A DNA stretch of 64,000 nucleotides from Tribonema minus (lineage: Eukaryota > Sar > Xanthophyceae > Tribonematales > Tribonemataceae). Below the pieces are notes generated by a model that ran no database searches, was not told where the DNA came from, and saw nothing but the letters and a program-made list of their open reading frames with translations. A program made the translations under genes and the position numbers. Numbering within the stretch: position 1 is the first letter of the stretch; each line of letters begins with the position of its first letter. Positions 33,492 to 44,542 of this stretch are shown piece by piece. The stretch lies in assembly GCA_017506865.1 (NCBI GenBank), contig JAFCMP010000521.1:434001-498000 (forward strand), given 5' to 3'.

Positions 33492-36373
33492 GCAGGAGCA
33501 GGAGCAGCAGTAAAAGAGTGAGGCGGCCGCGGCTTGCAGCAGCAGCAGAAGCAGCGGCGTGCGTGAGGCGCCTGCGGCGGAAGGTGCGGCGCGCGTGAGG
33601 CGCCCGCGGCCCGTCGCGCAGCAGCAGCAGGGGCAGCAGCAACAGCGACTGCGGCAGCAGCAGCAGCAGCAGCAGCAGCGGAGGAGCACCGCGCATGAGG
33701 CGCCCGCGGCACGTCGCGCGCGCAGCAGCAGCGCCGCTGCCAGCGCGCGCCGTCCCCGTAGCGGCACCGCGCGCCTTTGCAGCAAGACGAAGACGCGAAA
33801 ACGACTGTCCGAACGGCCCCTTTCAGGCCCTGGCGCGGGAGCGACTTCCGGATCCGCGCTACCGGTGCGTGATGCTCAGTCAGCCTGAGATCGCGCGCTG
33901 ACATCAGCAGCGTCAGCGCCGCGCAGACGAGAGCCCACCCGCTCTGATGACAGCGGAGAAGGTTGGGCGCTGTGCCAACGGCGTTGCGGCCAGTGAGATG
34001 AGGTTAGGGTTAGGATTAGGGTTACGCCGCGGCGTCCCGTGCGGCGCGCCGCGCCGCGCCGCGCACGCGCGTTGCGATCTCTACGTCGGTGTACCGACCA
34101 GCGTCATGAGAATTTCCGGTGATGTGGTGCGGCTCTCCGTGGTGTGCGCCGTGCGATGACCAGCCGACGCCCGCCGGCTTGCACTGGCCTGCCTGGGAGC
34201 GCTAGTATGGCGCAGCACGCGCGTTGAACGGTCTAGCAGCGGACTCGGAGAGCCGGCTTGGCGCCGGCCCTACTTCCCGCATGCATACATACCCGTGCAT
34301 CTAGGTATATTATATACCTACATACATACCTCGTGTATGAGAGCACCGGCAAGCGCGGCCGCCCGCAAGCATTCGCGCCGTCGCCGCTGGTCCGCGCAGC
34401 ACGCCAGCGCTCCGCACCGGTAGTACATCAAACCCTACCTCAAACACGCCTGACCCTAATTCAACATCGCCAGCGCTCCGCACGATGGTGTACCTCAGAC
34501 CCTACCTCAACAAGCCTGACCCTATTTCAACAGCAGCATCGCTCACCCCGCGGGGCAGAGGCCCAGCACGCGCGCCATGATCTTGTCGCTGGAGGTCTTG
34601 TCTTCGATGCGTGCCTCCGTGTCCATCAGGGAGCGCACGACGCGCAGCGCTTCCAGTAAAAACCAGAGGTCATCATCGACGTGCGGTTTCGCCTGCGCGG
34701 CTGCGCTGCCGTCGATGGCGTGTGCGCTCGCTGCGCCGAAATCGGCGGCGGCAGGCCGGTTGCCGGCGATGCCGCGCGCGACGCTGGCTGCAAGGCCGAC
34801 GTAACGGTAAAACCTGGTCGGCCGGGGGTGCACGACAGGGGGGGCGGGGGGGTTGGCATGTACTGCAGCAGCTGTGAGCACATGCGTGCGGAGCAATGGG
34901 ACAAGTGCTTTTCATCTCGCTCAGGGCGCGAAAAAGCCCAGATGGGTGGTATCTAAGCGGTACACAATCTGTGCGCCATGTGTCGGTGTGCAAGTGTCTC
35001 AACGACAGCCATTCTTTAAAGCACTTTGCCGCGGGGACATGGCATCTCGGGATCCTCCCCTACGTCCTCCTCCATGGGCCCTTGCAAGCACATTCTTGAG
35101 TCAGAAAGACAGACGCAAGCGCCCTTGTGGGCATCTTGTGCGCATCACCCGAGGAAATTCCAATTGCCGGTTGGGCAGGTGCCTTCTGTCAGCTGCGGTT
35201 TTGACATCAGCGAGGCAAGTGCCATGCACCGCCAGCCTTGCGTTTGCGCTTGAAGAGGCCTTGCGCGCTGCTGCGACGCGCTCCTAGCGGCCTGGTTTGC
35301 GGGCTGGCGGCGGGGGGGGGGGCGACGAAGCGTGGGGCAGGGCCTGCAAGCGTATATGAGTGAGGCGTACGCTGCCTGCACGCAGTTCAAAGCGGCGCGT
35401 GCAGAGGCAACGCGGCAGCGTGCGCGCGCGCGGTCGCCGCCGCGCGATGGACGGGTCGGCGAGCCGCAGCGGCCGCTCGCGAGGCAGAAATCAAAGTGCC
35501 AACGGGTGAGCCAGCGGCACCGCCGTGTTTGATGGGGGAGGCGCGATTGCCTTACTGCTGCGTGATGCAGGCGGCAGCACCCGCGGCGGCGCAGCGCTGC
35601 CGCGGCGGCACACCTCGATGGCGAGATAACAGGTGCGCGCGCAACACAAACATGAAGCTCTACGTGCAACTAGCGACCCTCCTCTGCCCCCTGAGCCGGC
35701 GGCACACGCGACAGGCGACCGCCAGCACTCACGCTCCGCGACACGGGCCCGACGTATGCGATCCGCATGCCGTGACCGGTGCTGAGTGCGCAATATGCAA
35801 TAGCAGGGTCTACGCGCCTGTCGCTGCTGCTACTGCGGCAGCGGCAGCGGGGCACCAAACTTCAACAAACAAACGCGCGCGCGGAGCGGCGGCGGCGGCG
35901 GCGCGCTGCTCACCGCGTGTAGTCCTCCGCGCTCGCGTACACGTCCGCGAGCAGCAGCGTCGCGCGCAGCACCTCCGGCGTGGCGTCGTCGTAGCAGTCC
36001 TTAATGGCGTCGCGCGAGCGCGCGAGGTACGCGCTCACGGCGCTCGTGTCCGCGCCGCCCTGCAGCTGCGCGCCGTACGCGATCGCCGCCCACAGGAACG
36101 CCGTGCCCGCGTTCGCCGCGGCGGCGGCGGCGGCGGCGGGGACGAGCGGCGCGTAGGCCGAGTCCGCGCCGCCGCCGCCGCCGCCGCCGCCGCGCCCCAT
36201 GACGTCCATGACGGAGCGCTGCACGTCGCTCTCGCGCACGCGCGCGACGCCCGTGTACGCGCGCAGGAACGCGCGCAGGTGGTCGTTCTCGCGCAGCCCG
36301 AGCAGCCCCGTCGCGGTGGACGGGCTCAGCCGCGGTGCCGCCAGCAGCAGGCCAGCGCCGCCGCCGAGTGCCA

Positions 36374-36418
<45 letters not shown>

Positions 36419-37004
36419 GGCCGCGCATGAGCGCCGTGGCGGCGACCAGCTGCTGCTGCGCTGGGGAGGCGCCGCCGCCGCTGCTGCTGCTGCTGCCGCC
36501 GCGCGGCGGCGCGGGGGGGGGCGGGCCGCCGTCGACGACGTCGGCGTCGTCGCGCGGGCGCTTCGCGCGGAGCATGTGCTTGTCGCGCTGCGCCGCGAGG
36601 ACGGAGCGGAGGCGGCATAGTAAGTTGATGACACTGCGCGCTCCGTTGCGGACGAAGGTGCGTGCGCGCGCGAGGTTGGTGCGCGGGGGACGTCGGCAGC
36701 GTCAGAGCTCGAGGGACGCCGCTTCGAACGCGCGTCTGCCCGCCGCGGTCGCCCAGCGCTCAGCGCGCTTGAGAGGCGTGCCGGCGCGCGCGCGACGTGG
36801 ACACACTCGGACGCCCAGACCACGCGTTGTAAAAAGTGCGAGGGCTGCGGGTCTCACCTGCGTGTAACTGCAGGCCCTCCCCTTCTGCGTACACAGGGTG
36901 CAGTTCTTGCCGTCTCCCGTGCACTTCCTCTTCCGCTTCACGCAGAGGTCACATGCGCGTGCCCTGGTCCCATGATGCTGCAGGCGTGGAGGCTGAAGCA
37001 GCAT
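28282..37004 (-). CDS. Fungal-type Zn(II)2Cys6 transcription factor, paralogue B
   Basis: Exons in transcript order: 37004-36858, 36587-35914, 34813-34547, 33406-33311, 32726-32672, 31609-31454, 30921-30730, 30233-29998, 29350-28282. Phases agree; 963 codons plus stop. Residues 18-45 are the zinc cluster CX2CX6CX6CX2CX6C (C18, C21, C28, C35, C38, C45), here only 17 residues from the start. A basic segment (AKRPR) and Gly/Ala-rich linker lead to LSPSTATGLLGLRENDHLRAF and LWAAIAYGAQLQGG, which align with A and C. Then come FYRYVGLAASVARG, LWFLLEALRVV, EEGGCIRGPQ, LLARDE and CAALLLSAGMRDE. The tail is Gly/Ala-rich and ends with acidic-hydrophobic motifs (DMDVEALLRDGLL, DEDLLMALAAEFGGEDG). Exon 8 (236 bp) equals the sum of the 87- and 149-bp exons of A and C, so one intron is cleanly absent. 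The gene is inverted relative to A and C. It is preceded by three E2F-like sites. Confidence 0.85.
29821..29995 (-). repeat. 3' exon echo of gene B exon 8
   Basis: On the minus strand, just past the donor at 29998/29997 (donor GTAAGTTGAAGTTGAAG), the last ~75 bp of exon 8 recur at about 29905-29829 with few changes, then run into another GAAGTTGAAGTTTG motif. This shows the echo phenomenon is strand-independent and follows transcription direction. Confidence 0.85.
31660..31740 (-). repeat. 5' exon echo of gene B exon 6
   Basis: Upstream of exon 6 (starts 31609 on the minus strand) a copy of its acceptor and start encodes ARQMARHNIRA, matching ARQMVRHNICA of the true exon, before the frame ends. 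A weaker further copy lies near 31800-31835. Each is accompanied by a GTGAACTTGAAG-type motif. Confidence 0.75.
33415..33500. repeat. (CAG/CTG)n microsatellite at a 3' splice site
   Basis: About 24 uninterrupted AGC units lie immediately upstream (in minus-strand sense) of gene B exon 4 (starts 33406). In the transcript this is a CUG tract that takes the place of the polypyrimidine tract before CTCGCGCGCAG. Further interrupted AGC runs lie at 33600-33740. Confidence 0.95.
34002..34024 (+). repeat. Interstitial TTAGGG-like repeat
   Basis: GGTTAGGGTTAGGATTAGGG is embedded in intron 3 of gene B (33407-34546). The window is not a chromosome end here, so this is an interstitial copy. Confidence 0.9.
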
Positions 37005-37023
37005 GTTTCGGCCGTCGCCTGTG

Positions 37024-37073
37024 TTTGGCGCCGAAAACAACGTTGGGCGCCAAAAGGTTGATTGGCGCCAAAT
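37024..37073. promoter_or_regulatory. Three E2F-like palindromes upstream of gene B
   Basis: TTTGGCGCC (37024-37032), TTGGGCGCCAAAA (37043-37055) and ATTGGCGCCAAAT (37061-37073) lie 20-70 bp upstream of the gene B start codon (37004, minus). Their GGCGCC cores are spaced 19 and 18 bp, roughly two helical turns. They match the E2F/DP consensus TTTSSCGC on both strands. If used, B would be cell-cycle regulated. Whether they lie in the promoter or the 5' UTR is unknown. Confidence 0.6.
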
Positions 37074-39403
37074 GTGAAAACCCACCACACCACATCTGGT
37101 GACAGATGAGTACGGATAGAGGCTGTGAGGCAACACGCGTAAGCAATTAAAACTGTGAACGCAGTGCGCGGCTCTTCTCGCCTGCAACACGTGTTGAGGT
37201 AGGCCTCATGAGCATGCCAGTCAGAATGCCTGTAAGAGAACCGTGCATGCGCCTGTGGGCGCATCTATGCGTGCCGGACAGTTTGCTGTAAAGGGCACTT
37301 CGTTGTCTGCTTGCACACCGCCTGCCTGGTTGGAGAGCTCTCGCCTACTTGCTTCAGCAAAAGAGCGAAACCGAACATGAACACCAATCAGCTGCCATTT
37401 GGCTCGCTTCATTGCTCGCCGCTTAATCATATCATGTTATATCACAAGACCGTAATACCTAAGACAAGCGTGTATCCTCTCGAGGGTGGCAGCCAGAGGC
37501 GCTTTATTACACATCAGCAAAAGCGCGCGAGAGAGAGTGGTGCCTGCCTGCACGCGCGCACGCAACACACGCAAACAGCCCGCATTGCGATGCTAGACAA
37601 AACTCAGCAGACATCCATCTCGTGCTCGGCATCTTACTTTGAGGACGCACACACACACGAGCTCGTTGAGCGGCCTCAGCAGAAAACCGGGTCCGTCAAA
37701 TGAAAGCGCGCTTTCAGCCGGAAACACACGACGCACGATGGCGATTCCTTCTTATCGCAGCTGCTCACACGCCAGGGGGCTCACATCGCCTGCAACCACA
37801 ATATGTTGTGGTGCACCACAATCTATTTCTGCATCTTTGAAGCTGCGAACATTTGAGAGGAGGTCCCGAACCATGCCTGGCGAGTCAACTAACGCCGCAA
37901 CCGTTAACATTGTTGGCAAGCGCCGGTCGCGCGTCTCATAACAGCTTGGCGGGCTTCCCATAATCATGTTTCAAAGACTGGCTACCTCGGCCCGCCCTCT
38001 GTGGCAGCACTTACCAACGTCATGTTGACAACGTCATGTTGGCCCAGCGTGAGGGCACATGTACCTGACGTGCATCTGGCCGGGCCACGCACGAAGGCGG
38101 CGTGATATGTCTATATGTCTGCCCTGCCGCATTCTACTTTCAGCCGCAACGCCCGCATGATCCCGCATGATCCCGAAACCGGCTGACCTATTCTAAGTAA
38201 AACCTGCAGATAAGTTAGGCGATTCAGCTGCTGCAGCCATGCCGTACCTCAGAGTCTGACAACAATTGCGCGATATCACCACTAGAGCGGTGTAACTACC
38301 GTTGTGTATGTACAGCAACCACTTGATCTTCTAGAGCAGAAGCTGCAAACATCAAGTTGAACTAGCCTGAGGGTTGAGGTTGAACCTCATGGAGTGCCGA
38401 CCCCCGACCACCAAACCTTACTTCGCTGAATGTGCGCGCGCAGCCTGAGTGGCATGCAGAAAACGACGTTCTGCATGGGCAACAATCTCGCCGCATCAGG
38501 CCTCGCCTTCAATACAGCAGCATTCACGGCGCGCACTGCATGCTGCAGCATGGGCATGCCATTGCCTGCAGGCGCTGCCGCCGCCGCCACCTCAATGCTG
38601 ACCCTGCTGCTGCAGTGACAATGACACCGTGGTGCCAGTGGGCGCATCCACCTGCCAACGGCAACCCAGAGGGCAACGGTGGGGGTGGTGACACCGCGGC
38701 GCGTGCAGCGGCGACTGCGTTCAGTATGGCGGCATCGGCTGGCAACATCATGTGCACTGTGGCACGCGGTGCGGCGGGAATCTGTGAGTCACAAGCGTGC
38801 TTGCAGTGCTGCATGCAGCTCCACCTGCCAGTGTGCCAACAGCGACTCAGAGGGCAGCGGCAGGGACACAGTGGCGGCACCGCGACCGCGCGCAGCGGCG
38901 GCGGCATCCGACCAATATCATATGATCACAATGGCGGCACCGTCCGGCGACACATGCGGGCACAGGTGGGTCACAAGTGTGCGCGCCGTGCCGCAGCGGC
39001 TGCATATTCATATGCACGCAGCCTGAAGTCAGCACCAGCAGTCTGAGAGCAAAATGGTTTGAGTGCCACCGAGTGACACAGCCGCGGCCGCCGGCGCCGC
39101 CCCTCAGGCCCAGGCTGGACGCCAGCACCTCCGAGTCGTCAGTTTCATGGCTCCTCCGCTAGAGAGAACGCCGCCTTCAAGTTGACTGCCATGGCAGCGC
39201 CGCTTCACACACGACACGGTTGCACCCGTCGTGGACGCCGTGCTGCCGCCGCGGCCCTCGGCTTGCATTGCGCATATTGCCTTGCACGACTTTGCACTCA
39301 GTCTTGCGCACGTGCATGCGCCGCAACTTGTGCATGTGGCACGCTAGCGCGACTGCTTCGTGCTGCCGCTGCCGCTGCTGGCCTCGGCGGCGTCGTCGCT
39401 TTG
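37074..39403. other. Gene-poor interval upstream of gene B
   Basis: Apart from the E2F-like cluster just before it and the 71-codon ORF, I see no supported gene. A degenerate ~215-bp tandem duplication spans about 38625-39000 (GGCAACGGTGGGGGTGGTGACA resembles the later GGCAGCGGCAGGGACACAGT). Short direct repeats (CAACGTCATGTTG, 38022-38042) also occur. Confidence 0.45.
37752..37967 (-). CDS. Small unrecognised ORF, 71 codons
   Basis: The frame MIMGSPPSCYETRDRR... has a balanced, non-repetitive composition (TMLTVAALVDSPGM, DAEIDCGAPQHIVV) and lies in AT-richer sequence than the genes. It contains no recognised domain and no splice support. It could be a terminal exon or gene fragment; equally it may be chance. 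Confidence 0.2.
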   Translation of the reverse strand: MIMGSPPSCYETRDRRLPTMLTVAALVDSPGMVRDLLSNVRSFKDAEIDCGAPQHIVVAGDVSPLACEQLR

Positions 39404-40015
39404 CTGCGCACGCTCTCTCCTGCAATGCTCCCCGATCGCCGATGCGTCAATTGGATCGATCAAGCACTAGCAAGCGATTTGACGCTCTCCCCACGCTGCT
39501 TTGTCGCGGCACTGGACACGTGGGATAAAAAAACGAAACAGTTTTTCTGTCAAGGCCGAAGGGTCTGTTCTGCTAAGAGCAAATGTGAGATCATCCCGCT
39601 CGCTCTCTAAATTGCTATTGGGCGCATGAGGATGACGATTGGGCCAAGGGGGGGTCGAGACCCTGCAGCCTTGGCACCACCCCAGATTCCTAGTTGCCCG
39701 TAATGGTCATCAATGATTTCGCGCCATCAGCGCCTTCAGACACAATGTCATGCAGGATGCGGATGCATCTGGCCGAAAAGCTTGCCATGGGGTAGACAGA
39801 TCTCTCTAGGATCTGATGAACTTACTTCAAGGCTCGAGCTCCGGAGTGCCACCAGTAATGGTGGCTGAATGAAAGTTTGAGCGCTCATGAGCGTGATGAA
39901 AGAGTTGCCATGAGCCTCTGAGATAGATAGAGGTCCTATCCAGGAGGCTATGGCTATCCTAGATCAGATTCTGGTGATCACAGAACTTGTTTGAGTTCAA
40001 GGGAGTGGTAATGGT
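39404..40015 (+). repeat. Left inverted repeat arm
   Basis: This 612-bp arm pairs with 42447-43058. Outer end is CTGCGCACGCTCTCTCCTGC; inner end is GAGTGGTAATGGT. It contains an open frame ending at 39610 (NRRCVNWID-like, ALDTWDKK, then the C-terminus KCEIIPLAL) that is equally open in the right arm on the opposite strand. Confidence 0.9.
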
Positions 40016-41790
40016 GGTAGAGTTTGTAGAGTTGACAGCTTGGGGCAGGCCTGGGTGTACAGATATCATGTGCAATCACGCTGTCACGGTGCACTGCGGC
40101 TGCCGCACATTGTGGCACGTCTTGCCAGGTACTACTAGCACTACCTCGCAGCAGCTACTACATAGTAGTACTTCAAGTACTTAAAGTTTGCAACTGCGGT
40201 GCACATAGCCAAGGCCGTCTCTAACTATAGACTGAGAACTACATACAGACTGTCGCCGGCAGGCAGGCACAGCGTCGGTGTTGCCCGGCGTACAGCATAC
40301 AGGCGGTGTGCAGCGCTCGGTGATCCGAAGCCTGGTCACTGACAGGCGCACGGCGGCCTCCTCTACCGCGCAGTGCCACTGGCACGCTCGCAGCTACAAC
40401 TTTCCAAGTAGCACTTTGTAAATTTCTGGTTGAACAGTTCAACTTCAAGTTGTTGCAGTCACGGTGCCGGCCTACTCCGCGAGTGCCATACGATGATTGG
40501 CCTGCGCGCAGACCCTGAGTCCTCTGAGTCTCGTGTGCGGCTCGTGGACCGTGACGCAAGGCTCGTGCACGCGCCGCCGCCGCTGCCGCCGTTGTTGCGG
40601 CCGCACACAAACGTATGCATGATGTCATCCCGGGCCAGCGCCCTTCGCGTCCTTCAAGCGGGCGGCTGCCGGCCTACCAGGTACGGCAGCAGCAGCACCC
40701 CGTTTGCAGTAAAAGTTGTGCATCTCAAAGAGTCGAGAGTCGAGAGGCGCAGCGGCTTGGGGGCGACTCGAATGCGGTTCACTGCCAGGCTGCGCGCCGT
40801 CACTGAGCGCGGCACCGCGATGCGCGCTTCCACATGCACCTTTGAGGAAACCACGCGTTCTGTCCGCACTCGAGCGTTGGTGCCATGGCTGCAAGGTCTT
40901 GTCTAAGACCCCCCCTTGGCCCAATTGCCATCCTTGTCCATCTGATAGTATGCTTGCAATTTAGAGAACGAGCGCCGTGTTGATCTCACCTTCAACGTTT
41001 ACGCTAAGCAGAGCTTCCCTTCGACTCACGTTGTTAGAAAACTGCATCCTACTTGTGGAAACCCACGTTCCCAGCGCCGTGGAAGCAGCTGAGCGGGAGC
41101 GTCTGACAAAGAGTAGTCGATTTGCAAAGCGTCCCAAGTTCAAGTGTTTATCCTGAAGCTTGAACTTCGAAACCGAAGAAAAACGGGCGCAGTTCGGCGA
41201 CAGTGGCAGCAGCAGTTACAGTAGCCGCAACGAGCATCAGTAGCACTTCATCAGCCGTCGCTTAGAGCAGCAGAAGCGCAAGCGAAGAGGTGCGGACACC
41301 GCAACATAGGCTGACGCGCCTCCTTGCGGCTGCGACGGAACGTGGTTGGACGTGGTTCCAGCGCGGTGAGTAAAGTGCATTCGACGCGACTAGGTGCTCG
41401 TACCAGAGAAATCGAAAGCAGCGTGAGCAACAACTTGCTGTTGCTAACCGTGCTAGGCGCAAGAGACACCAGAGCAACGTGAGCATATCGCCGCGCATCG
41501 TGCTACAGTAGGCAGTCTCAGACTGATGCTCGTGCGCGAGAGACACCACAGCAGCTTGTGCAGCGACTTGCTTTAGATCGTGCCAGGGCGGCTGCCTTGT
41601 GAGAAATTGATGCTTCTCTGGACCAACGCGCACAGAGGGTGGCTGAACGCGAGAGGCAAATTAAACGAGCTGCAACCATTGCAGGTCATCGCAACACAAA
41701 TAACATGCATTCATCAGTGAATGCCTCATCCGAAGACGCATTAGGTCCTGGTGATTCATCACGTGCGGAGCCTGAAAGTGCACAGCGCAG

Positions 41791-42480
41791 TTGCCACATT
41801 GGCCACCGGATGCAGGAGGATCACAGGATGGGCTGCCACCACATGCAAATTTACTCGAGCCTCCTCATGTTTTAGGGTTGGCAAATGAGATCTATTCCTA
41901 CGAAGTCAAGTCTTGCCACATGTGTCATGGAGCTTGCCCGCAGGAGACCTATGACGAGCGCCAGCAAGCTACGCACAACAATGCTCCTTTTGTTCGTCCT
42001 GCAGTTTTCATCTGTAGCGAATGCATAGGTCCAGACAACGCATTCCGACAGCGCACGTTGAGTGGTGTTATGCCACCAGTCTGCAGCGTTGACAACCATA
42101 TGGTCCTTGAACCATGTCCCCCTGAACTGTCCGAGCTGAGAGGCTATGCATATTATGCTTTCAAAATGTTTGAAATAATTGCCATGATGAAAGTATATCG
42201 CCTTCCTGGTGGACAACAGGTGGACAAGTAGCCTACGGGTATGCAGGACATGTGACAACCATTACGCTGGACAATACCCAATGCAGTGCAACAGCCTGCG
42301 ATGGATCAGTCTCTGCTCCACCGTTTTGCATACATGAATGTGTGCCACCTTGTGATGCTTTGCGTTGTGCCGCCGAGGCCTGCTCACTCAGAGGCTCAGT
42401 CTGCTGTGCCGTAGTACGCCGTAGTACGCTCTCACATTGCCCGTATACCATTACCACTCCCTTGAACTCAAAAGTTCTGT
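41791..42480 (+). pseudogene. Remnant of Helitron-type CxxC protein (DUF6570-like)
   Basis: The translation has paired CxxC motifs (CHMCHGAC, CSEC), then PPELSELRGYAYYAFKMFEI and RLPGGQQ, followed in another frame by YGYAGHVTTITLDN. This order (zinc-binding CxxC pairs, P-x-E-L, then GGQ-YGYxGHV) is what I know from the N-terminal part of Helitron-associated proteins. No Rep or helicase motifs follow, so only a fragment remains. The upstream Arg-rich coding remnant fits the basic repeats that often precede this domain. Confidence 0.5.
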
Positions 42481-43058
42481 GATCACCAGAATCTGATCTA
42501 CTAGTAGGATAGCCATAGCCTCCTGGATATCTCAGAGGCTCATGGCAACTCTTTCATCACGCTCATGAGCGCTCAAACTTTCATTCAGCCACCACTACTG
42601 GTGGCACTCCGGAGCTCGAGCCTTGAAGTAAGTTCATCAGATCCTAGAGAGATCTGTCTACCCCATGGCAAGCTTTTGAGCTTCGGCCAGATGCATCCGC
42701 ATCCTGCATGACATTGTGTCTGAAGGCGCTGAGGGCGCGAAATCATTGATGATCATTACGGGCAACTAGGAATCTGGGGTGGTGCCAAGGCTGCAGGGTC
42801 TCGACCCCCCCTTGGCCCAATCGTCATCCTCATGCGTCCAATAGCAATTTAGAGAGCGAGCGGGATGATCTCACATTTGCTCTTAGCAGAACAGACCCTT
42901 CGGCCTTGACGGAAAAACTGTTTCGTATTTTTTTTATCCCACGTGTCCAGTGCCGCGACAAAGCAGCGTGGGGAGAGCGTCAAATCGCTTGCTAGTGCTT
43001 GATCGATCCAATTGACGCATCGGCGATTGGGGAGCATTGCAGGAGAGAGCGTGCGCAG
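42447..43058 (-). repeat. Right inverted repeat arm
   Basis: Reverse complement of the left arm with scattered substitutions and a small A-run length difference. Its outer end lies 41 bp upstream of the gene C start codon. The element must therefore contribute to, or interrupt, the gene C promoter or leader. Confidence 0.9.
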
Positions 43059-43099
43059 TATATTCGCGTGGAGAGAGCTCTTGAGTGCGTGGTTGCAGA

Positions 43100-44510
43100 A
43101 TGCGCAGCGGGGCATCGTCCTTGCCAGCTGCGGCAGGCGAGGAAGCCGCTGGCAGCACGGCTGCCGGGACAGGGCAGTGTGGTGCCGTAGGACAGAAGCA
43201 CGCGGCTTGCACGAGCTGCAGAAGGAGGAAGAAGCGGTGAGTGTGGCGCGCGTGGTGTGTGTCGTGCAAATGCAAAAGCTCTCTGTGGCGGGGCGGCGGT
43301 GCGGCAAGCTGGCGGCGGCTGGCGGGGGATTAGGAAGGTATTTTGTCTTTTTGTGCAACTAGGCGCATTGGCTAACGTAACCTGTCCCCGAGGCATGACT
43401 AGCCACTCGGCGACCCGCAGCGCGCAAACTCTTCATCTGGGCTGCGGTAATCGAACGCTACACAGCAGCACGCACATCGCATGCATGAATGCCACTTGTT
43501 GCACGGCCACAAGAACTGCAGTTGCCAAGCGTTTGCTGCCTGTGTCATGTAGACAGATGGCATTGCCCCATTGGCTGAAGCCTTCGTGCTTCGTGCTGCA
43601 TCTGTGTATCTTCAGGTGTCAAGGCGATGGCAAGTCTCCATGCGCCCTCTGCTTGGCTCGCGGCATTGAATGCGTCTATGGCACGGTGAGCGTTGGCTGC
43701 ACGTGCTGTTGCAACGCAGTGATATGGTTTCCTGCACGTGACTGGTGCAGCACGATTAGAGCTCCTCGGAACGCACAGGCACCTTTGTGTGAGGTGATCA
43801 GCTTGCGTGTGCTGTGATTTTCGATCGCAACCCACAGCGACCACAGACATTCAGACTTTTTACGCATACACCACTGTTGTCCATCTGTTGTTTTTTGCAC
43901 TTTCACGTTGGCCACGTCCCTCAGGGCCGGGTCTTTGCTGCATCAGCGGCTTTTTTTTTGCTGTGATGCAGCAAGATCTGCTGCAGAGGCTTCCAGTGCT
44001 CTAATGCAGCACAGACCAGCCCATTAACATTGTGCTTTGAAAATTTTGCTCAAATGCCAAAGGGAACCTTTTTCATGACCTGATGAGGGAGCATATGAAA
44101 AAAAAAGTTATGCAAGTCCCCTTTTCAGAAGTGCTACTTACTTCCATCACGACGTCCGCACGCATCGCTGTTGCACCCTGCAATTCGAGCTCGCATCTGC
44201 GCCGTGCCTGCCAATGGCGGTCACAACGCTCATCTGTCACCAATGTGCCTCACGCCACTCCATGCTGTGCCAGTGCGCCAAGCGCGGGCCCAAGCCGAAG
44301 GCACGCTTCAACAGCGGTGATGCGCCGCCGCGTGCAGTCCCACGCACTGTTGCTGCCGCCAGCAGCCTGGTGCAGCAGCAGCAGCCGCCGCGGCAGCAGC
44401 AGCAGCAGCCGCCACGGCAGCAGTTGCAGCAGCAGCAGCAGCAGCAGCAGTCGCCGCAGCACCACCACCACCATCAGCAGCAGCAGGAGCACCAACATCT
44501 CCTGCACCAC

Positions 44511-44542
<32 letters not shown>

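Larger units (their letters stand above)
39404..43058. mobile_element. 3.65-kb DNA element with 612-bp inverted terminal repeats
   Basis: The sequence at 39404-40015 recurs in inverted orientation at 42447-43058 with few differences. Between the arms lie, in order: an unrecognised GC-rich stretch; an older diverged copy of the right arm (about 40898-41145, same orientation as the right arm); an Arg/Gln-rich repetitive coding remnant (about 41160-41640); and a CxxC protein remnant (about 41790-42480). The protein resembles the region that precedes the Rep/helicase part of Helitron-type elements. Several frame interruptions show it is broken. Long inverted arms are not typical of Helitrons, so this may be a composite, or a different TIR element that captured the fragment. 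No target-site duplication was found at 39403/43059. Confidence 0.65.

Noticed and set aside
38432-39046. 204-codon plus-strand ORF
   Set aside because: Lies over a degenerate tandem duplication and reads as Ala/Gly/His/Arg-rich without recognisable structure; several overlapping frames are equally open.
39404-43058. LTR retroelement
   Set aside because: The 612-bp repeats are inverted, not direct, and no reverse transcriptase, integrase or gag-like sequence is present.
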